Assembly: GCF_025370755.1 (NCBI RefSeq)
Contig: NZ_JAMXFC010000046.1
Span: 1-43,197 of the forward strand
Reading direction: 5' to 3'
DNA: 43,197 bases
Origin: Laspinema sp. D2d
GTDB taxonomy: Bacteria > Cyanobacteriota > Cyanobacteriia > Cyanobacteriales > Laspinemataceae
A program made the position numbers and the translations under genes. Below the pieces are notes generated by a model, which was given only the letters and a program-made list of their open reading frames with translations, was not told where the DNA came from and made no database searches. Of the stretch, positions 18,501 through 25,749 are shown one piece after another. Position 1 is the stretch's first letter; each line of letters opens with the position of its first letter.

Positions 18501-18648
18501 GGACAACCGCAGCGGCGATCGCGGATTTCCCCTCTAGGGCCGGACGAACCACATACCCCCGCTGGGACAAGACTTGGTTTAATAGGCGAAGATTTTCCGG
18601 AGTATCATCTACAACTAATATATTATCGGCACTTTGAGATCTGTTCAT
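12571..18648 (-). CDS. Giant hybrid histidine kinase, REC-(GAF/PAS)x9-HisKA-HATPase-REC
   Basis: 2025 residues, no membrane segment. Order with approximate positions: receiver 8-125 (D58), GAF 175-320, PAS 337-450, GAF 470-622, PAS 660-778, GAF 790-935, three PAS at 946-1064, 1078-1193 and 1205-1320, GAF 1340-1523, HisKA with H1559 (NMSHELRTPLNAILGF), HATPase about 1660-1785 (DTGPGI, GTGLGLP), receiver about 1815-1935 (D1862), and a helical tail to 2025. The last GAF resembles phytochrome-type GAFs in its start (TTEDLRQLLESDRVVVYR) but has no cysteine where cyanobacteriochromes bind bilin, so light sensing is not supported. The ATG comes 2 bases after the stop of the truncated gene at 18651, with no visible ribosome site, so translation may depend on that leader. 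It overlaps the next kinase by 4 bases. Confidence 0.9.
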   Translation of the reverse strand: MNRSQSADNILVVDDTPENLRLLNQVLSQRGYVVRPALEGKSAIAAAVVHPPDLILLDILMPELDGYEVCQILKADPRTRDIPIIFITALSDTLDKVKAFSLGAVDYITKPFEVEEVIARIENQLRLRSLQKELESKNYHLQQEIQNRLIAENALLDRAEELRIQNTLLTDLAKSPDLYQGDLEAAFHELIAAAVTYLDLDRAGVWLYDEQGTRLKRLASFEKILEGVEAVNPDSLGDYLASEAASSNHSLTFVGHGDPQNPREASPQSRSKGSLRLAPIRQDGQTIGFLESARFTGDRLWTPEEQNFIRSLADLAAVTLQGAKRQQADRQRRLMEQKFALAFRASPDAIAILSWPEGRYLEVNDGFCQQRGYSRAEILGKTSQELNLIVNFEAAEALQAQFCEQRSLSNVETQVRTKTGEIKTILICAEFVDLDGNPGVLTFSKDITDREHNRLAIEQQLQRSNLLREVTDRIRSEIETQQVFETAAHVIGRAFKVCRCLIHTYVDEPVPMIPVIGEYLSPGHSSLKPQTIYLADNPGLERVLGEERAIAYDDVNTDPRLESANSLHRQVTIKSMLSVGIFYQGQANGMISLHQCDRFRQWTPEEVELIEAIAAQLGIAIAQAQLLEEEKQARRAFQQQNIHLQREISERRITQEALRHSEQKYRALVDASQDVIWSIDIRGCYTYINPAVQKIYGYSPTETIGCKFTQFVAPEYRKSERKVLQRLLEDGEPLLQHESRYQRQDGKQIYVLVNAIALRDSEGRIRGATGTTLDITERRQQEEALRAMVEGSAALAGIEYFRACVRSIANVLQVKYAMLVECTDSTQQQVRSLAFWAGTDWSETLEYDLAGTPCEIVLKTGQTGYYPQGVQALFPRDLDLVALHAESYLGLPIQTATGQIIGHLAILDVKPMFATAHTESILKLFADRAAAEIQRLQSEQALQQSEQRFRAIFNSMFQFIGLLNPDGTILELNQTALDFIGLEQTQVVGQPFWQLPWWNRSTALQQQLIAAISQASQGEFIRYQVEATGIQGMTLTLDFSLKPVLDEQGKVILIIPEGRDISDRVEAQVQLQHTTERLQYLLSSSPAIIYSAEIVGPYRATFMSENIQMILGYEAREFLEDPYFWYDRIHPEDRDRLFKKLPNLFSQGSFSGEYRFLHADGTYRWFDDRMRLVWDETGNARECVGYWIDITERKIAQEAFQTSQRRYQTLAEASPVGIFHTDAEGNCLYVNQRWSEITGLSPGESIGPEWMKTLHPEDRERVIQECHTASRNQVPFKSEYRFLRPDGKITWVIGQAIAELNGDGTLKGYIGTISDISDRKLAENDLLERSERDRAIFTLFQRMRQTLELDQIFAATTEDLRQLLESDRVVVYRCPPEPDLNSIWESVGPEWLPLMAAPEGKPPRKHLRDQGLKDAQSALSAWTLTLESLDQRDRPPDPLYPHPSDLPYLVIPNVQQAHLNPEELPHLYQLQVQGYLIVPIFAHNQLWGLLAIYQNSGPRDWKQADVNIAIQIATQLGVALQQAQLLERMQQQAQALQKAAIAADTANRAKSEFLANMSHELRTPLNAILGFSQVMTRDRSLNSQQAEQLRIINRAGEHLLDLINDILEMSKIEAGRTAFHETNFDLLDLLENLETMLRLKAKSKGLQLDFEIAPQVPQFISTDEGKLRQVLLNILGNAIKFTQTGGIFLRVRLATDEGTEPGETVLGDRLPKLYFEIEDTGPGIAAHEMHRLFEPFGQTETGMKSGQGTGLGLPISQKFVQLMGGEIQVRSIPHQGSVFSFDLTPGPGEPVKSPQRQTKPRAIALAPNQPEYRILAVDDAFESRLLLITLFSGLGFSVRGAATGREALEIWESWDPHLIWMDMRMPDIDGFQATRLIKATPKGQNTVVIALTANAFEEDRQLVLAAGCNDFIHKPFREEVLLSKVGEHIGVRYIYDEPIESDSDNRIQGLMEDSAFILDAQSFQLMPRDWVVRVYDAACQCSDDMILELIEEIPPGNELFAKALMELANNFQFETVMALTQQEKL

Positions 18649-18650
18649 TT

Positions 18651-19214
18651 TTATAATTGACGCTGACGAATGAAAGACAAAATACTTTGATAATCAAATT
18701 CATCGACCCACTGGTGCAGGGCCTTGGCGATCACCGCATTTTCCTGGGGGGGATGGAGGGCAATCTGGGCGATCGTCTTGTTCATTGCCGCTACATCTAT
18801 GCAGATGGCTGCCTGTTCCAGTTCTTCGAGAATCCCCCCCGGCAGGTCCGACAGCAATGCTTGATTTAGTAAAATCGGCGGCCTGAAGCGAGAGGGTTTT
18901 GCATGGGATTTTTCTTCATAAATAAAGCGCACACCGATATAATTCTCTATTATCTCAAAGATAGTCGATTCATCCACGGGTTTGCCAATCCCATCGTCGC
19001 ATCCTACCGAGAGAATACGGGCGGTTTCGGAGGCGAGGATACTCGCCGTAACGGCAAGACTCACCGTCTGGGAATCGGAGGCGATCGCCTTAATCTGTTG
19101 GGTGGCTTGATAACCATCCAGAACCGGCATTTGCAGATCCATAAAGATCAGATGGGGGTGCCACGCTGACCCGAGGGCGATCGCCTCTTCCCCGTTTTTC
19201 GCTTCCCGCCGTTC
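18651..19214 (-). pseudogene. Truncated C-terminal receiver and tail of a hybrid kinase
   Basis: The readable frame begins inside a receiver domain (EAKNGEEAIALG, then HPHLIFMDLQMPVLDG) and continues to a helical tail ending IRQRQL. The N-terminal half of the receiver, with its acidic pair, and everything upstream are gone; in-frame TAA and TGA stand at 19224-19229. The retained part matches the end of the 2025-residue kinase in layout: both have IGVR(Y/F)IY(D/E)E after the receiver and a related tail. It is thus the remnant of a paralogous kinase, lost by deletion. An internal ATG at 19142 could still start a 163-residue peptide, which would act as a leader for the next gene. Confidence 0.75.
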
Positions 19215-19433
19215 AAAAAAGAATCATTAAAACCGGGTGAAGAGGGACCTATTTGACCCCGGGGGTAACCCAAGGGGCGATCGCATTCTTGAACATAAAT
19301 CATCAAGATCATGTCATTAATAATCTGTACTTAGTCTATCCCGAAATTCCCTCTTTCAGATATTTAACGAAGATTCATAATTCCTCTCGTTTTAGCCTCC
19401 TCCCGGCAGGTATAAATCTTCAATCCCTAACCC

Positions 19434-20735
19434 CTAATCACTGGATTCCCCTGCGCTATACTTCTGGCCCAGTTCACCTGGAGTTAGATTTAAAATCACC
19501 TCTCGCGCCACCGCTTCTACTACATTAATACTTACCGAATTTCCCAACTGATAATAAGTGCGATCGGCCTTGGGATGTAGCCTAAATTCATCAGGAAACC
19601 CTTGCAATCTCGCCGCTTCCCTCGGCGTAATCTTTCTCACTCGACCCTGATAATAAACCCCTAAGCGATTCCCATCACTCGCCACTAGAGTTACCGCAAT
19701 TTTATTCGGGTCTAAAAATTTATAAACTTCAAAGGAAAAATTTCCTGCCACTGGCTTATATTTTCCCTGAATTAACTTCAGATAATTCTTCGCCACCAGA
19801 GACGCTAAAACAGTCCCCAACTGAGGCGAATCAAAAAATGTAGCAATTTGCGCTTGATTCAACAATTTCCCATCTTGGTCTTTTCCAAACTCCGCATGAC
19901 GACGCTTTAGAATAAACCGATTCATTAACTCGATTTCTTCTTCACTACATTCCCCTCGCAATCCCAACTCCCAAGAATGAATCGAATTCCCCCCCCGATA
20001 GTCGAGTAAGCGCATCCCATGTAACCGATTCAAATCTCCCCCCAATCGAGTTTTTAACGCCTCAACTAATTGGGGGGAACAATTATAACCTTCTGGGGCA
20101 TCCTCTTCTAAAATATCGGCCACCGTTACTTTTTTTCGCGTCCAGTCAGACTCCGAAAGCGGCTGAACATTGTAAGCATGAGAATCTTTAGGTCCCGGGT
20201 CAGAAAACAAGCTAAATTGGGGACAAGCATTCAATACACCCACTAGATAAACCCGCAACCGATTTTGAGGTAGCTCAAAATTGGCACTATTCAGCAATAA
20301 CACCTGAAAACTATAGCCGATCGCTTCAATATCCTGCTGAATCGTTTTGAGGGTCTGACCACCATCATTCGTTAACAGACCCCTCACATTTTCAAAGATA
20401 AAGGCTTGAGGGCAATCGGATTTAATTAAGCGGAGTATTTCAAAAAATAACGTTCCCCTTCTATCGTTAAATCCCGCTTGTTTCCCGGCTAATGAAAACG
20501 ATTGACACGGAAAACCTGCTAATAAAATATCATGATTGGGTAGCTTTTCTAGGCTACGAATATCCCCCAGGGGAGACTCGCCAAAATTCTGCTCATAAAC
20601 CCAGCAAGAATCGGCATTAATTTCGCTACTTAACATACATTGAGTTTGAATTCCCAATTTTTGAGCAGCTTTCTCTAAGCCTAATCTCATCCCCCCAATC
20701 CCTGCAAATAAATCAATAAAACGAATCGTTTTCAT
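19434..20735 (-). CDS. DNA cytosine-5 methyltransferase, orphan
   Basis: 433 residues. It transfers a methyl group from S-adenosylmethionine to C5 of cytosine in a fixed DNA sequence. Motif I FIDLFAGIGGMRLGLE, catalytic C77 in GFPCQSFSLAG (motif IV), ENVRGL (VI), QNRLRVYLVG (VIII) and QLGNSVS (X) are in the standard order. The variable region between VIII and IX is long (about 190-370) and includes HSWELGLRGECSEEEIELMN; I have the impression of the GGWCC/GGNCC-type lineage, but this is weak. No restriction endonuclease, very-short-patch or other modification gene is adjacent, so it is an orphan or the relic of a restriction system. Confidence 0.9.
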   Translation of the reverse strand: MKTIRFIDLFAGIGGMRLGLEKAAQKLGIQTQCMLSSEINADSCWVYEQNFGESPLGDIRSLEKLPNHDILLAGFPCQSFSLAGKQAGFNDRRGTLFFEILRLIKSDCPQAFIFENVRGLLTNDGGQTLKTIQQDIEAIGYSFQVLLLNSANFELPQNRLRVYLVGVLNACPQFSLFSDPGPKDSHAYNVQPLSESDWTRKKVTVADILEEDAPEGYNCSPQLVEALKTRLGGDLNRLHGMRLLDYRGGNSIHSWELGLRGECSEEEIELMNRFILKRRHAEFGKDQDGKLLNQAQIATFFDSPQLGTVLASLVAKNYLKLIQGKYKPVAGNFSFEVYKFLDPNKIAVTLVASDGNRLGVYYQGRVRKITPREAARLQGFPDEFRLHPKADRTYYQLGNSVSINVVEAVAREVILNLTPGELGQKYSAGESSD

Positions 20736-21253
20736 GGGTTCAGGACGTCGGTACTGTATTTAAAAACTCGGACAGGAAACCGGGATAATGGCCCGGATTT
20801 GTGGCAAATGAGCAAAAATTCTGGGCTAGTGAAATTTCATCCTAAAGGATGATTAGTTGGTAATTGCTCTTTTATAGAATAGCTGATATCAATCCCACCT
20901 GTAGAAGCCATCAACATATAGGGGGAGAGGCGATCGCACCCTTAACCTTACTACCTAATGTGCCAACCTGTTGGCAAAGACTGACCCCTAGTTCGCCCAC
21001 TATTGACACTACCCTGTGATTCCTCATCCCAGAAGGGATCTATGGGAAATAATCAGCCCCTGTTTGTCCCCACAAAAGCCCTGGTTGGGGGGTTAATCCC
21101 CTCAGTTATTGATTACCTCCTTCATTTGTGAATGTCAATGATCGAGATCTCCGAAATGACCCGATCAACCTCATGGGTTTTGTATGCTGGCGATCGCATC
21201 CCCTCCCTGGAACTCACTTCATACTTGAAACCGTAGAGTTTTTCTAAATAACT
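20736..21253. other. Gene-free spacer between divergent genes
   Basis: About 520 bases between the divergently oriented methyltransferase and the small gene at 21254. I see HIP1-type sites (near 20930 and 21190) but no gene, RNA gene or strong hairpin. Promoters for both neighbours must lie here, but none is convincing by eye. Confidence 0.4.
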
Positions 21254-21475
21254 ATGACTTACGGGGAAACACTGCACCGAACCACTCATAAAACGCCCAT
21301 CTCAACGGATGAAATTCTCGAAAAAATTTTTAAATTTCGCCAGATTACACGGTTGGATCAACAACTGCTGATGTCAGGCTTGTTATCGAAAGAGGCGATC
21401 GGCGAGACCGATTGGTATAAAATTAACCAGGTATTTGACCTCATCCATCAGGGTTTAATTCGAGTCGTGGATTAA
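21254..21475 (+). CDS. Small protein of unknown function
   Basis: 73 residues, soluble, with no signal or membrane segment. It looks helical: TDEILEKIFKFRQITRLDQQLLMSG... followed by a tail ending in FDLIHQGLIRVVD, a layout seen in small cyanobacterial proteins of unknown role. No clear Shine-Dalgarno precedes the ATG. It stands alone. Coding status is supported by composition and by the balanced hydrophobic pattern, not by a recognised family. Confidence 0.6.
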   Translation: MTYGETLHRTTHKTPISTDEILEKIFKFRQITRLDQQLLMSGLLSKEAIGETDWYKINQVFDLIHQGLIRVVD

Positions 21476-21787
21476 ACCCTCTAAGGTTTCGAGGTTCCAT
21501 TTTAAAGCCATGCAAAGGACTCTAACCGGAGTCAAATTATCCCATTTTTTCACTCTTTTTAACGGACTCTCACACCATAATTCAAGCAAAAAGCTGATTT
21601 AGTCAAGAAAAACTGGCTTTTGGCAGACCCTTGATCCCGGGGGAATAGCTATCCGACGCACTCAGGACGTAGATAGGCGGTGGGTACTGCCGCAGGAAGT
21701 ATAGAACAACGTGGGAATGGCTTCCCGACGCCTTTCCCGCCATTGTGGGTAAATCCTGACTTATTCAAGCCGGACCCTAATCTCGTT

Positions 21788-21907
21788 AGGGATTTCCATA
21801 AAAAAAGTTCTGCATTAGAAGTTTTGCACAATTGGAAAAGCCGATTGGCGTTCTTAAGGGGGGTTGGGGGGATCTCTCCGAGAAGATTTTATTTGTTGGA
21901 ATACCCT
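21788..21907 (+). repeat. Dispersed intergenic repeat, copy A
   Basis: From AGGGATTTCCATAAAAAAAG to GTTGGAATACCCT this copy is nearly identical to 37242-37357, in the same orientation. The two differ by single bases and in the middle, where this copy has CCGATTGGCGTTC in place of the C6/G6 hairpin arm of copy B. It is non-coding; the mutated stem suggests this is the older or decayed copy. Confidence 0.85.
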
Positions 21908-21992
21908 TACAGATTCAGTGGGTGGAGGGATTCCGAGGGCTTGATCCGGGCAATGGCTTCCTAAACGAAGATTTCAGGGGGAGATACTTAAA

Positions 21993-22038
21993 ATTTGGCA
22001 ACTTGTCAGTGATAGGGATCACCAAAGTTTTGCCAAAT
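21993..22038. repeat. Nested inverted repeat upstream of the STAS gene
   Basis: ATTTGGCAA at 21993-22001 pairs with TTGCCAAAT at 22030-22038, and inside it GTGAT (22009-22013) pairs with ATCAC (22018-22022) around a 4-base loop. It could be a cruciform, an operator or an RNA hairpin about 165 bases before the STAS start. No regulator is identified. Confidence 0.5.
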
Positions 22039-22204
22039 GATCGCTGTTTCTAGGTTTCTGTGTCACACAACATCCCCGCAAAATCACGGATATTGACCCT
22101 AAGTCAGGGGAAATCATTCGTATTTTTACGCAGAGTTAGGAATGGGCATCCAACACACTCTCGCCGATTCTAAAGAGACAGACCAATCAATAGAGGAGAT
22201 TTGT

Positions 22205-22525
22205 ATGAACGTGGTCATTCAGCCCCAAGGGAATTTAGACTTAAAAGCATCGGCGATGCTTCAACAAAATGTAGCTCGTTTAGCCTGGGAAAAATACAAT
22301 CGCTGGTTCATTGATTTAGGGGAAGTCACGACGGTGAGTCATTCAGGATTAATGGCTTTAATCTCCGCCAATCAACTGGCTAAAAAAACAGGCCGACGTT
22401 TAAGCTTGTGTAACCTGAAAGGATCGGTGATGTATCTACTAGAAATTACCGAACTGGATGGGTTACTGGATATTGTATCTGATGACGAGGAACCTGCGGG
22501 GGTTGTGGATAAAATTGTATTTTGA
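22205..22525 (+). CDS. STAS-domain protein (anti-sigma factor antagonist type)
   Basis: 106 residues from ATG 22205, chosen because GAGGAG stands at the right distance; the in-frame ATG at 22142 lacks such a site and adds residues outside the domain. The single STAS domain has IDLGEVTTVSHSGLMALISA, in which S47 aligns with the serine phosphorylated by SpoIIAB-type kinases, while the usual D-S before it is replaced by S-H. Such proteins switch partners by phosphorylation. No serine kinase, phosphatase or sigma factor gene is next to it, so its partner lies elsewhere. Confidence 0.8.
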   Translation: MNVVIQPQGNLDLKASAMLQQNVARLAWEKYNRWFIDLGEVTTVSHSGLMALISANQLAKKTGRRLSLCNLKGSVMYLLEITELDGLLDIVSDDEEPAGVVDKIVF

Positions 22526-22616
22526 AAAGTTGGCGATCGCCCTGGTTATAGGGTGTCTCAGGGTGATATTGCGATCGCCAATTTTTCCTGACTGGGCAAA
22601 AGATAGAGGTTCTAGC

Positions 22617-23978
22617 TTACACTTCGAGGGTTTCTTTTTCCCGTTCGGGGAGATGATAATCCCCTCGCCCATCAATTTCAATTAACATTTTGGCCTCTTC
22701 TCCGGTAATGAGTCGCGCTCCCCGTTTCCGGGTAAAATAGTTCCAACCCCACTGAATCATCACGATTAATTTATTGTCAAATTCAATCAAAAAGTAAATA
22801 TGCACAAATACCCAAAATAGCCATGCAATAAACCCAGAAAATTGAATAAATCCTAAATCCACAACCGCTGCATGATGTCCAATCACGGCTAAACTGCCAA
22901 AATCTACATAATGAAAGGGCGGATATTCCTTCTGTTTAAAGCGGTGTTGAATCACCTTCGCCACATATTCCCCTTGCTGCATTGCCACCGGCGCAACCCC
23001 GGGTAAAGGTTTGCCATCTTGATGAGCAAAATGCGCCAAATCCCCGATCGCAAAAATATTCGGATATCCCGGTAAACTTAAATCTGCCTCCACAATCACC
23101 CGTCCAGTGCGATCGCGTTCAACTCCCGTCCGTTGGGCCAAAATTTCACCCAATCCCGACGCTTTTACCCCTGCCGCCCATAATAAAGTGCGAGTAGGAA
23201 TGATTTCCTCGCCATCACCGCGCCGGACTGTTACCGCATCCTCTGTGACATGGGTAACCAAACTCTTAGTTTGCACGGTCACCCCTAATTCATGTAAAGA
23301 TTTTTCCGCTTTCATAGAGAGTTCCGGAGGATAAGGCGGCAAAATTCTCTCCATCCCTTCTAACAGCAAAATTTTCGCTTCAGTGGTGTCAATATTGCGA
23401 AAATCTTCTTTTAAGGTATTATGCGCCAGTTCCGCGATCGCCCCGGCTAATTCTACTCCCGTCGGTCCCCCTCCAGCGATCGCAAAGGTTAACCAAGCTT
23501 GCCGTTTTTGCGGGTCCGTTTCCTTTTCAGCGGCTTCAAATGCCATAAAAATTCGCCGCCGCATTTCTAACGCATCTTCCACCGTTTTTAACCCCGGCGC
23601 TTTGTCTTCCCAGTGGTCATTTCCAAAATAATGATGACTCACTCCTGTGGCAACAATTAACGTATCATATCGAATTTCTTCCCCTAACAACTTCAATGTT
23701 TGCTGTTGGGGGTCAATATCAACTGCTTCTTCCAGAAGCACTTTGGTATTCTTATTTTTACTAAGCACCCCCCGCAAGGGAGACGCAATATCTGCCGGGG
23801 AAAGGGTTCCCGTTGCCACCTGATAAAGTAGAGGTTGAAATAAATGAAAATTGCGTTTATCAATCAAAGTGACTTGGACAGGAGCACGCCCTAAAGACTG
23901 GGCGGCATACAGTCCGCCAAATCCACCGCCCACAATTACCACCTGATGAATCGGTGTTGTCGATTTTACATCTACCAT
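22617..23978 (-). CDS. ndh: Type II NAD(P)H:quinone dehydrogenase (NDH-2)
   Basis: 453 residues, full length. It oxidises NAD(P)H and reduces plastoquinone without pumping protons, bound to the membrane face. The FAD-binding motif VVIVGGGFGGLYAA opens the protein; the second Rossmann motif is FAIAGGGPTGVELAGAIAEL (about 165-185); IFAIGDLA holds the FAD phosphate region; and a hydrophobic helix about 375-400 (FSGFIAWLFWVFVHIYFL) likely anchors it. It is downstream of ureB by 145 bp on the same strand, where ureC would be expected, but is not functionally linked to urease. Which of the cyanobacterial Ndb types it is cannot be settled here. Confidence 0.9.
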   Translation of the reverse strand: MVDVKSTTPIHQVVIVGGGFGGLYAAQSLGRAPVQVTLIDKRNFHLFQPLLYQVATGTLSPADIASPLRGVLSKNKNTKVLLEEAVDIDPQQQTLKLLGEEIRYDTLIVATGVSHHYFGNDHWEDKAPGLKTVEDALEMRRRIFMAFEAAEKETDPQKRQAWLTFAIAGGGPTGVELAGAIAELAHNTLKEDFRNIDTTEAKILLLEGMERILPPYPPELSMKAEKSLHELGVTVQTKSLVTHVTEDAVTVRRGDGEEIIPTRTLLWAAGVKASGLGEILAQRTGVERDRTGRVIVEADLSLPGYPNIFAIGDLAHFAHQDGKPLPGVAPVAMQQGEYVAKVIQHRFKQKEYPPFHYVDFGSLAVIGHHAAVVDLGFIQFSGFIAWLFWVFVHIYFLIEFDNKLIVMIQWGWNYFTRKRGARLITGEEAKMLIEIDGRGDYHLPEREKETLEV

Positions 23979-24123
23979 GAGTTATATATTTCTATTTTTA
24001 GAGGGAATTTATCCCCACAGTCTACCCCTAACTCCCGCAAGAACGAGGGTGAGATTGAGGACTGCTTCCACTTTAAAAGAAATTCTTAACAATGGTAGTA
24101 GTGACGGTTACAGACTTTGAGCC

Positions 24124-24441
24124 TTATGAGTCGAGGAGTCCATTAATTTGACCCTTAAAACCATAGACCTGACGACTCCCGACAAAGGGAACTAATTCCA
24201 CTTCTCGCTCATCTCCCGGTTCAAACCGCACCGCAGTTCCTGCGGGAATATCCAGGTGCATTCCTCGGGCGGCATTCCGATCAAAATTCAAGGCTTCATT
24301 GACCTCAAAAAAATGATAATGGGAGCCGACTTGAATCGGGCGATCGCCCGAATTAGCCACCCGCAGTCGGACGGTTTTTCGGCCCGCATTTAGCTCAATT
24401 TCTCCAGGTTTAACAATAATTTCTCCAGGAATCATTCTCAC
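24124..24441 (-). CDS. ureB: Urease beta subunit
   Basis: 105 residues, normal length. It is a structural subunit of nickel urease, which hydrolyses urea to ammonia and carbamate. The family opening MIPGEI, the central [21 protein letters not shown] and RLRVAN-type strands, and RFEPGDERE(V)ELV are all clear. It follows ureA by 37 bp. In most bacteria ureC follows directly; here the next gene is ndh and no trace of ureC is visible in the 145-bp gap. Confidence 0.95.
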   Translation of the reverse strand: MRMIPGEIIVKPGEIELNAGRKTVRLRVANSGDRPIQVGSHYHFFEVNEALNFDRNAARGMHLDIPAGTAVRFEPGDEREVELVPFVGSRQVYGFKGQINGLLDS

Positions 24442-24478
24442 CTCTTACCTATAATATTTAAACTTAACTTGGTTCAAA

Positions 24479-24781
24479 TTACCGAATTGGATTGTGAACC
24501 GTTACCAATTTTGTCCCATCAGGAAATGTTGCTTCTACCTGCACTTCTGCCACCATTTCCGGTATCCCTTCCATCACGTCCTCCCGGGTGAGTAAGGTTG
24601 CACCATAGCTCATCAAATCAGCGACCGTTCTCCCATCTCTCGCCCCTTCTAAAATAGCAGCAGAAATATAGGCAACAGCTTCAGGATAATTTAAAAGTAA
24701 GCCCCGATTTTTACGGCGTTCGGCAACTAACGCGGCGGTAAAAATCAATAATTTGTCTTTTTCTTGGGGAGAAAGTTGCAT
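24479..24781 (-). CDS. ureA: Urease gamma subunit
   Basis: 100 residues, normal length. It opens [20 protein letters not shown] and contains [20 protein letters not shown] and [20 protein letters not shown], all diagnostic. It assembles with UreB and UreC into the urease trimer. It lies 10 bp after ureD and 37 bp before ureB, in the usual D-A-B order. Confidence 0.95.
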   Translation of the reverse strand: MQLSPQEKDKLLIFTAALVAERRKNRGLLLNYPEAVAYISAAILEGARDGRTVADLMSYGATLLTREDVMEGIPEMVAEVQVEATFPDGTKLVTVHNPIR

Positions 24782-24791
24782 AGTAATTCCT

Positions 24792-25655
24792 TCAAATCGG
24801 CCACACTCGCGGAGGACAACTCGGACGGCCTATAAAACGCAGGCGCAGGAGTTGCCAAACTTCACTAAACCAGTTTCGCACTTCTGGGGTCGAAGATCCA
24901 CGATATCGGCATAATAGTCCATGAGTGAGCCTCGTGACGCCCGCTTCGCCTTCGGAGGAACTGGAACGCGCCTCCCACAGCGATCGCGCTTCCTGGACCA
25001 GTTCCGGGGTCACCGGGTCCCCAATCCAGGCGAGAGTTGCCACAATGGGGAAACCCGCTAAAGCGTGGTCCGAGGCAACGGTGGACTCACTACCCTGGAG
25101 ATGTTGGCGATCGATCCACAGGGGACGACCCTCTTGCCAGATTTCTGTCTGCGATCGCCACTCTCCTTGGACAAACCTTTCCCCCCTAGCACTCCGTCCA
25201 AATCGATTGATTTCCCACAACAATAAGCGGGCATCGTTGGCTAAATCAATGCACAAATTTTGGCGATAAATTGCTCCATTAAAAATAATACTTTCCTGGG
25301 GTAGCCATTCACAATAAGCCCCAGAATCTATTTTAATATTAATAGTTTGTCTTGCAATTTCTCCCATACTGCGATAAATTTTAGCTGCCGCTGCGGTAGT
25401 AATTAAAGCCTGAGCATTCTCCTGGAGGTGAATCGATTGCCCCAGGGAATCACCCCCCACAATTCCCCCCGCCGTATGCAAAATTACACTATGACAAACC
25501 CCTTCCCCCTCCGGATAAAAGGGGCGCTGTATCTTGAGAGGGGCGGTGGCTTTTGCGGATACCATTTGGGTGGCTGTTCCCAATTGAGCATAGGCTAAGT
25601 CTAAGCTACCATGCCATCCTTTAACCTCTGGATTTTCAGTCAGACTATTCTTCAC
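24792..25655 (-). CDS. ureD: Urease accessory protein UreD
   Basis: 287 residues. It is a scaffold that binds apo-urease and, with UreF and UreG, loads the nickel centre. Seen: [20 protein letters not shown] and [12 protein letters not shown], the conserved core, then [10 protein letters not shown]. The start ATG at 25655 begins MKNSLTEN. It heads the ureDAB group, 94 bp after urtE. Its spacer contains GTTAC repeated twice but no NtcA site, so it is probably transcribed with the upstream urt genes or from a weak promoter. Confidence 0.92.
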   Translation of the reverse strand: MKNSLTENPEVKGWHGSLDLAYAQLGTATQMVSAKATAPLKIQRPFYPEGEGVCHSVILHTAGGIVGGDSLGQSIHLQENAQALITTAAAAKIYRSMGEIARQTINIKIDSGAYCEWLPQESIIFNGAIYRQNLCIDLANDARLLLWEINRFGRSARGERFVQGEWRSQTEIWQEGRPLWIDRQHLQGSESTVASDHALAGFPIVATLAWIGDPVTPELVQEARSLWEARSSSSEGEAGVTRLTHGLLCRYRGSSTPEVRNWFSEVWQLLRLRFIGRPSCPPRVWPI

Positions 25656-25749
25656 AATTTCTCGGATTCAGGTTACATCAAATGTTACTATACCCTGCGG
25701 TTTTACCAGAAATCCAGGGGTCATAGTTTGTAAAACTTAGACTTTCGGA

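Larger units (their letters stand above)
21476..22204. other. Repeat-bearing gene-free stretch
   Basis: No gene is supported, although frames are open through the repeats. It contains short palindromes (GGGAA/TTCCC near 21712-21725, CCTAA/TTAGG near 21776-21790), the dispersed repeat at 21788-21907 and the nested inverted repeat at 21993-22038. The STAS gene follows. Confidence 0.5.

Noticed and set aside
19434-20735. Methyltransferase as part of a defence island
   Set aside because: No endonuclease, helicase, toxin or phage-defence gene is adjacent; neighbours are a kinase remnant and a small unknown gene.
23979-24123. Possible ureC remnant after ureB
   Set aside because: None of the urease alpha signatures can be found in any frame of this gap.
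25656-25749. NtcA site before ureD
   Set aside because: GTTAC occurs twice, but no GTA-N8-TAC arrangement is present.
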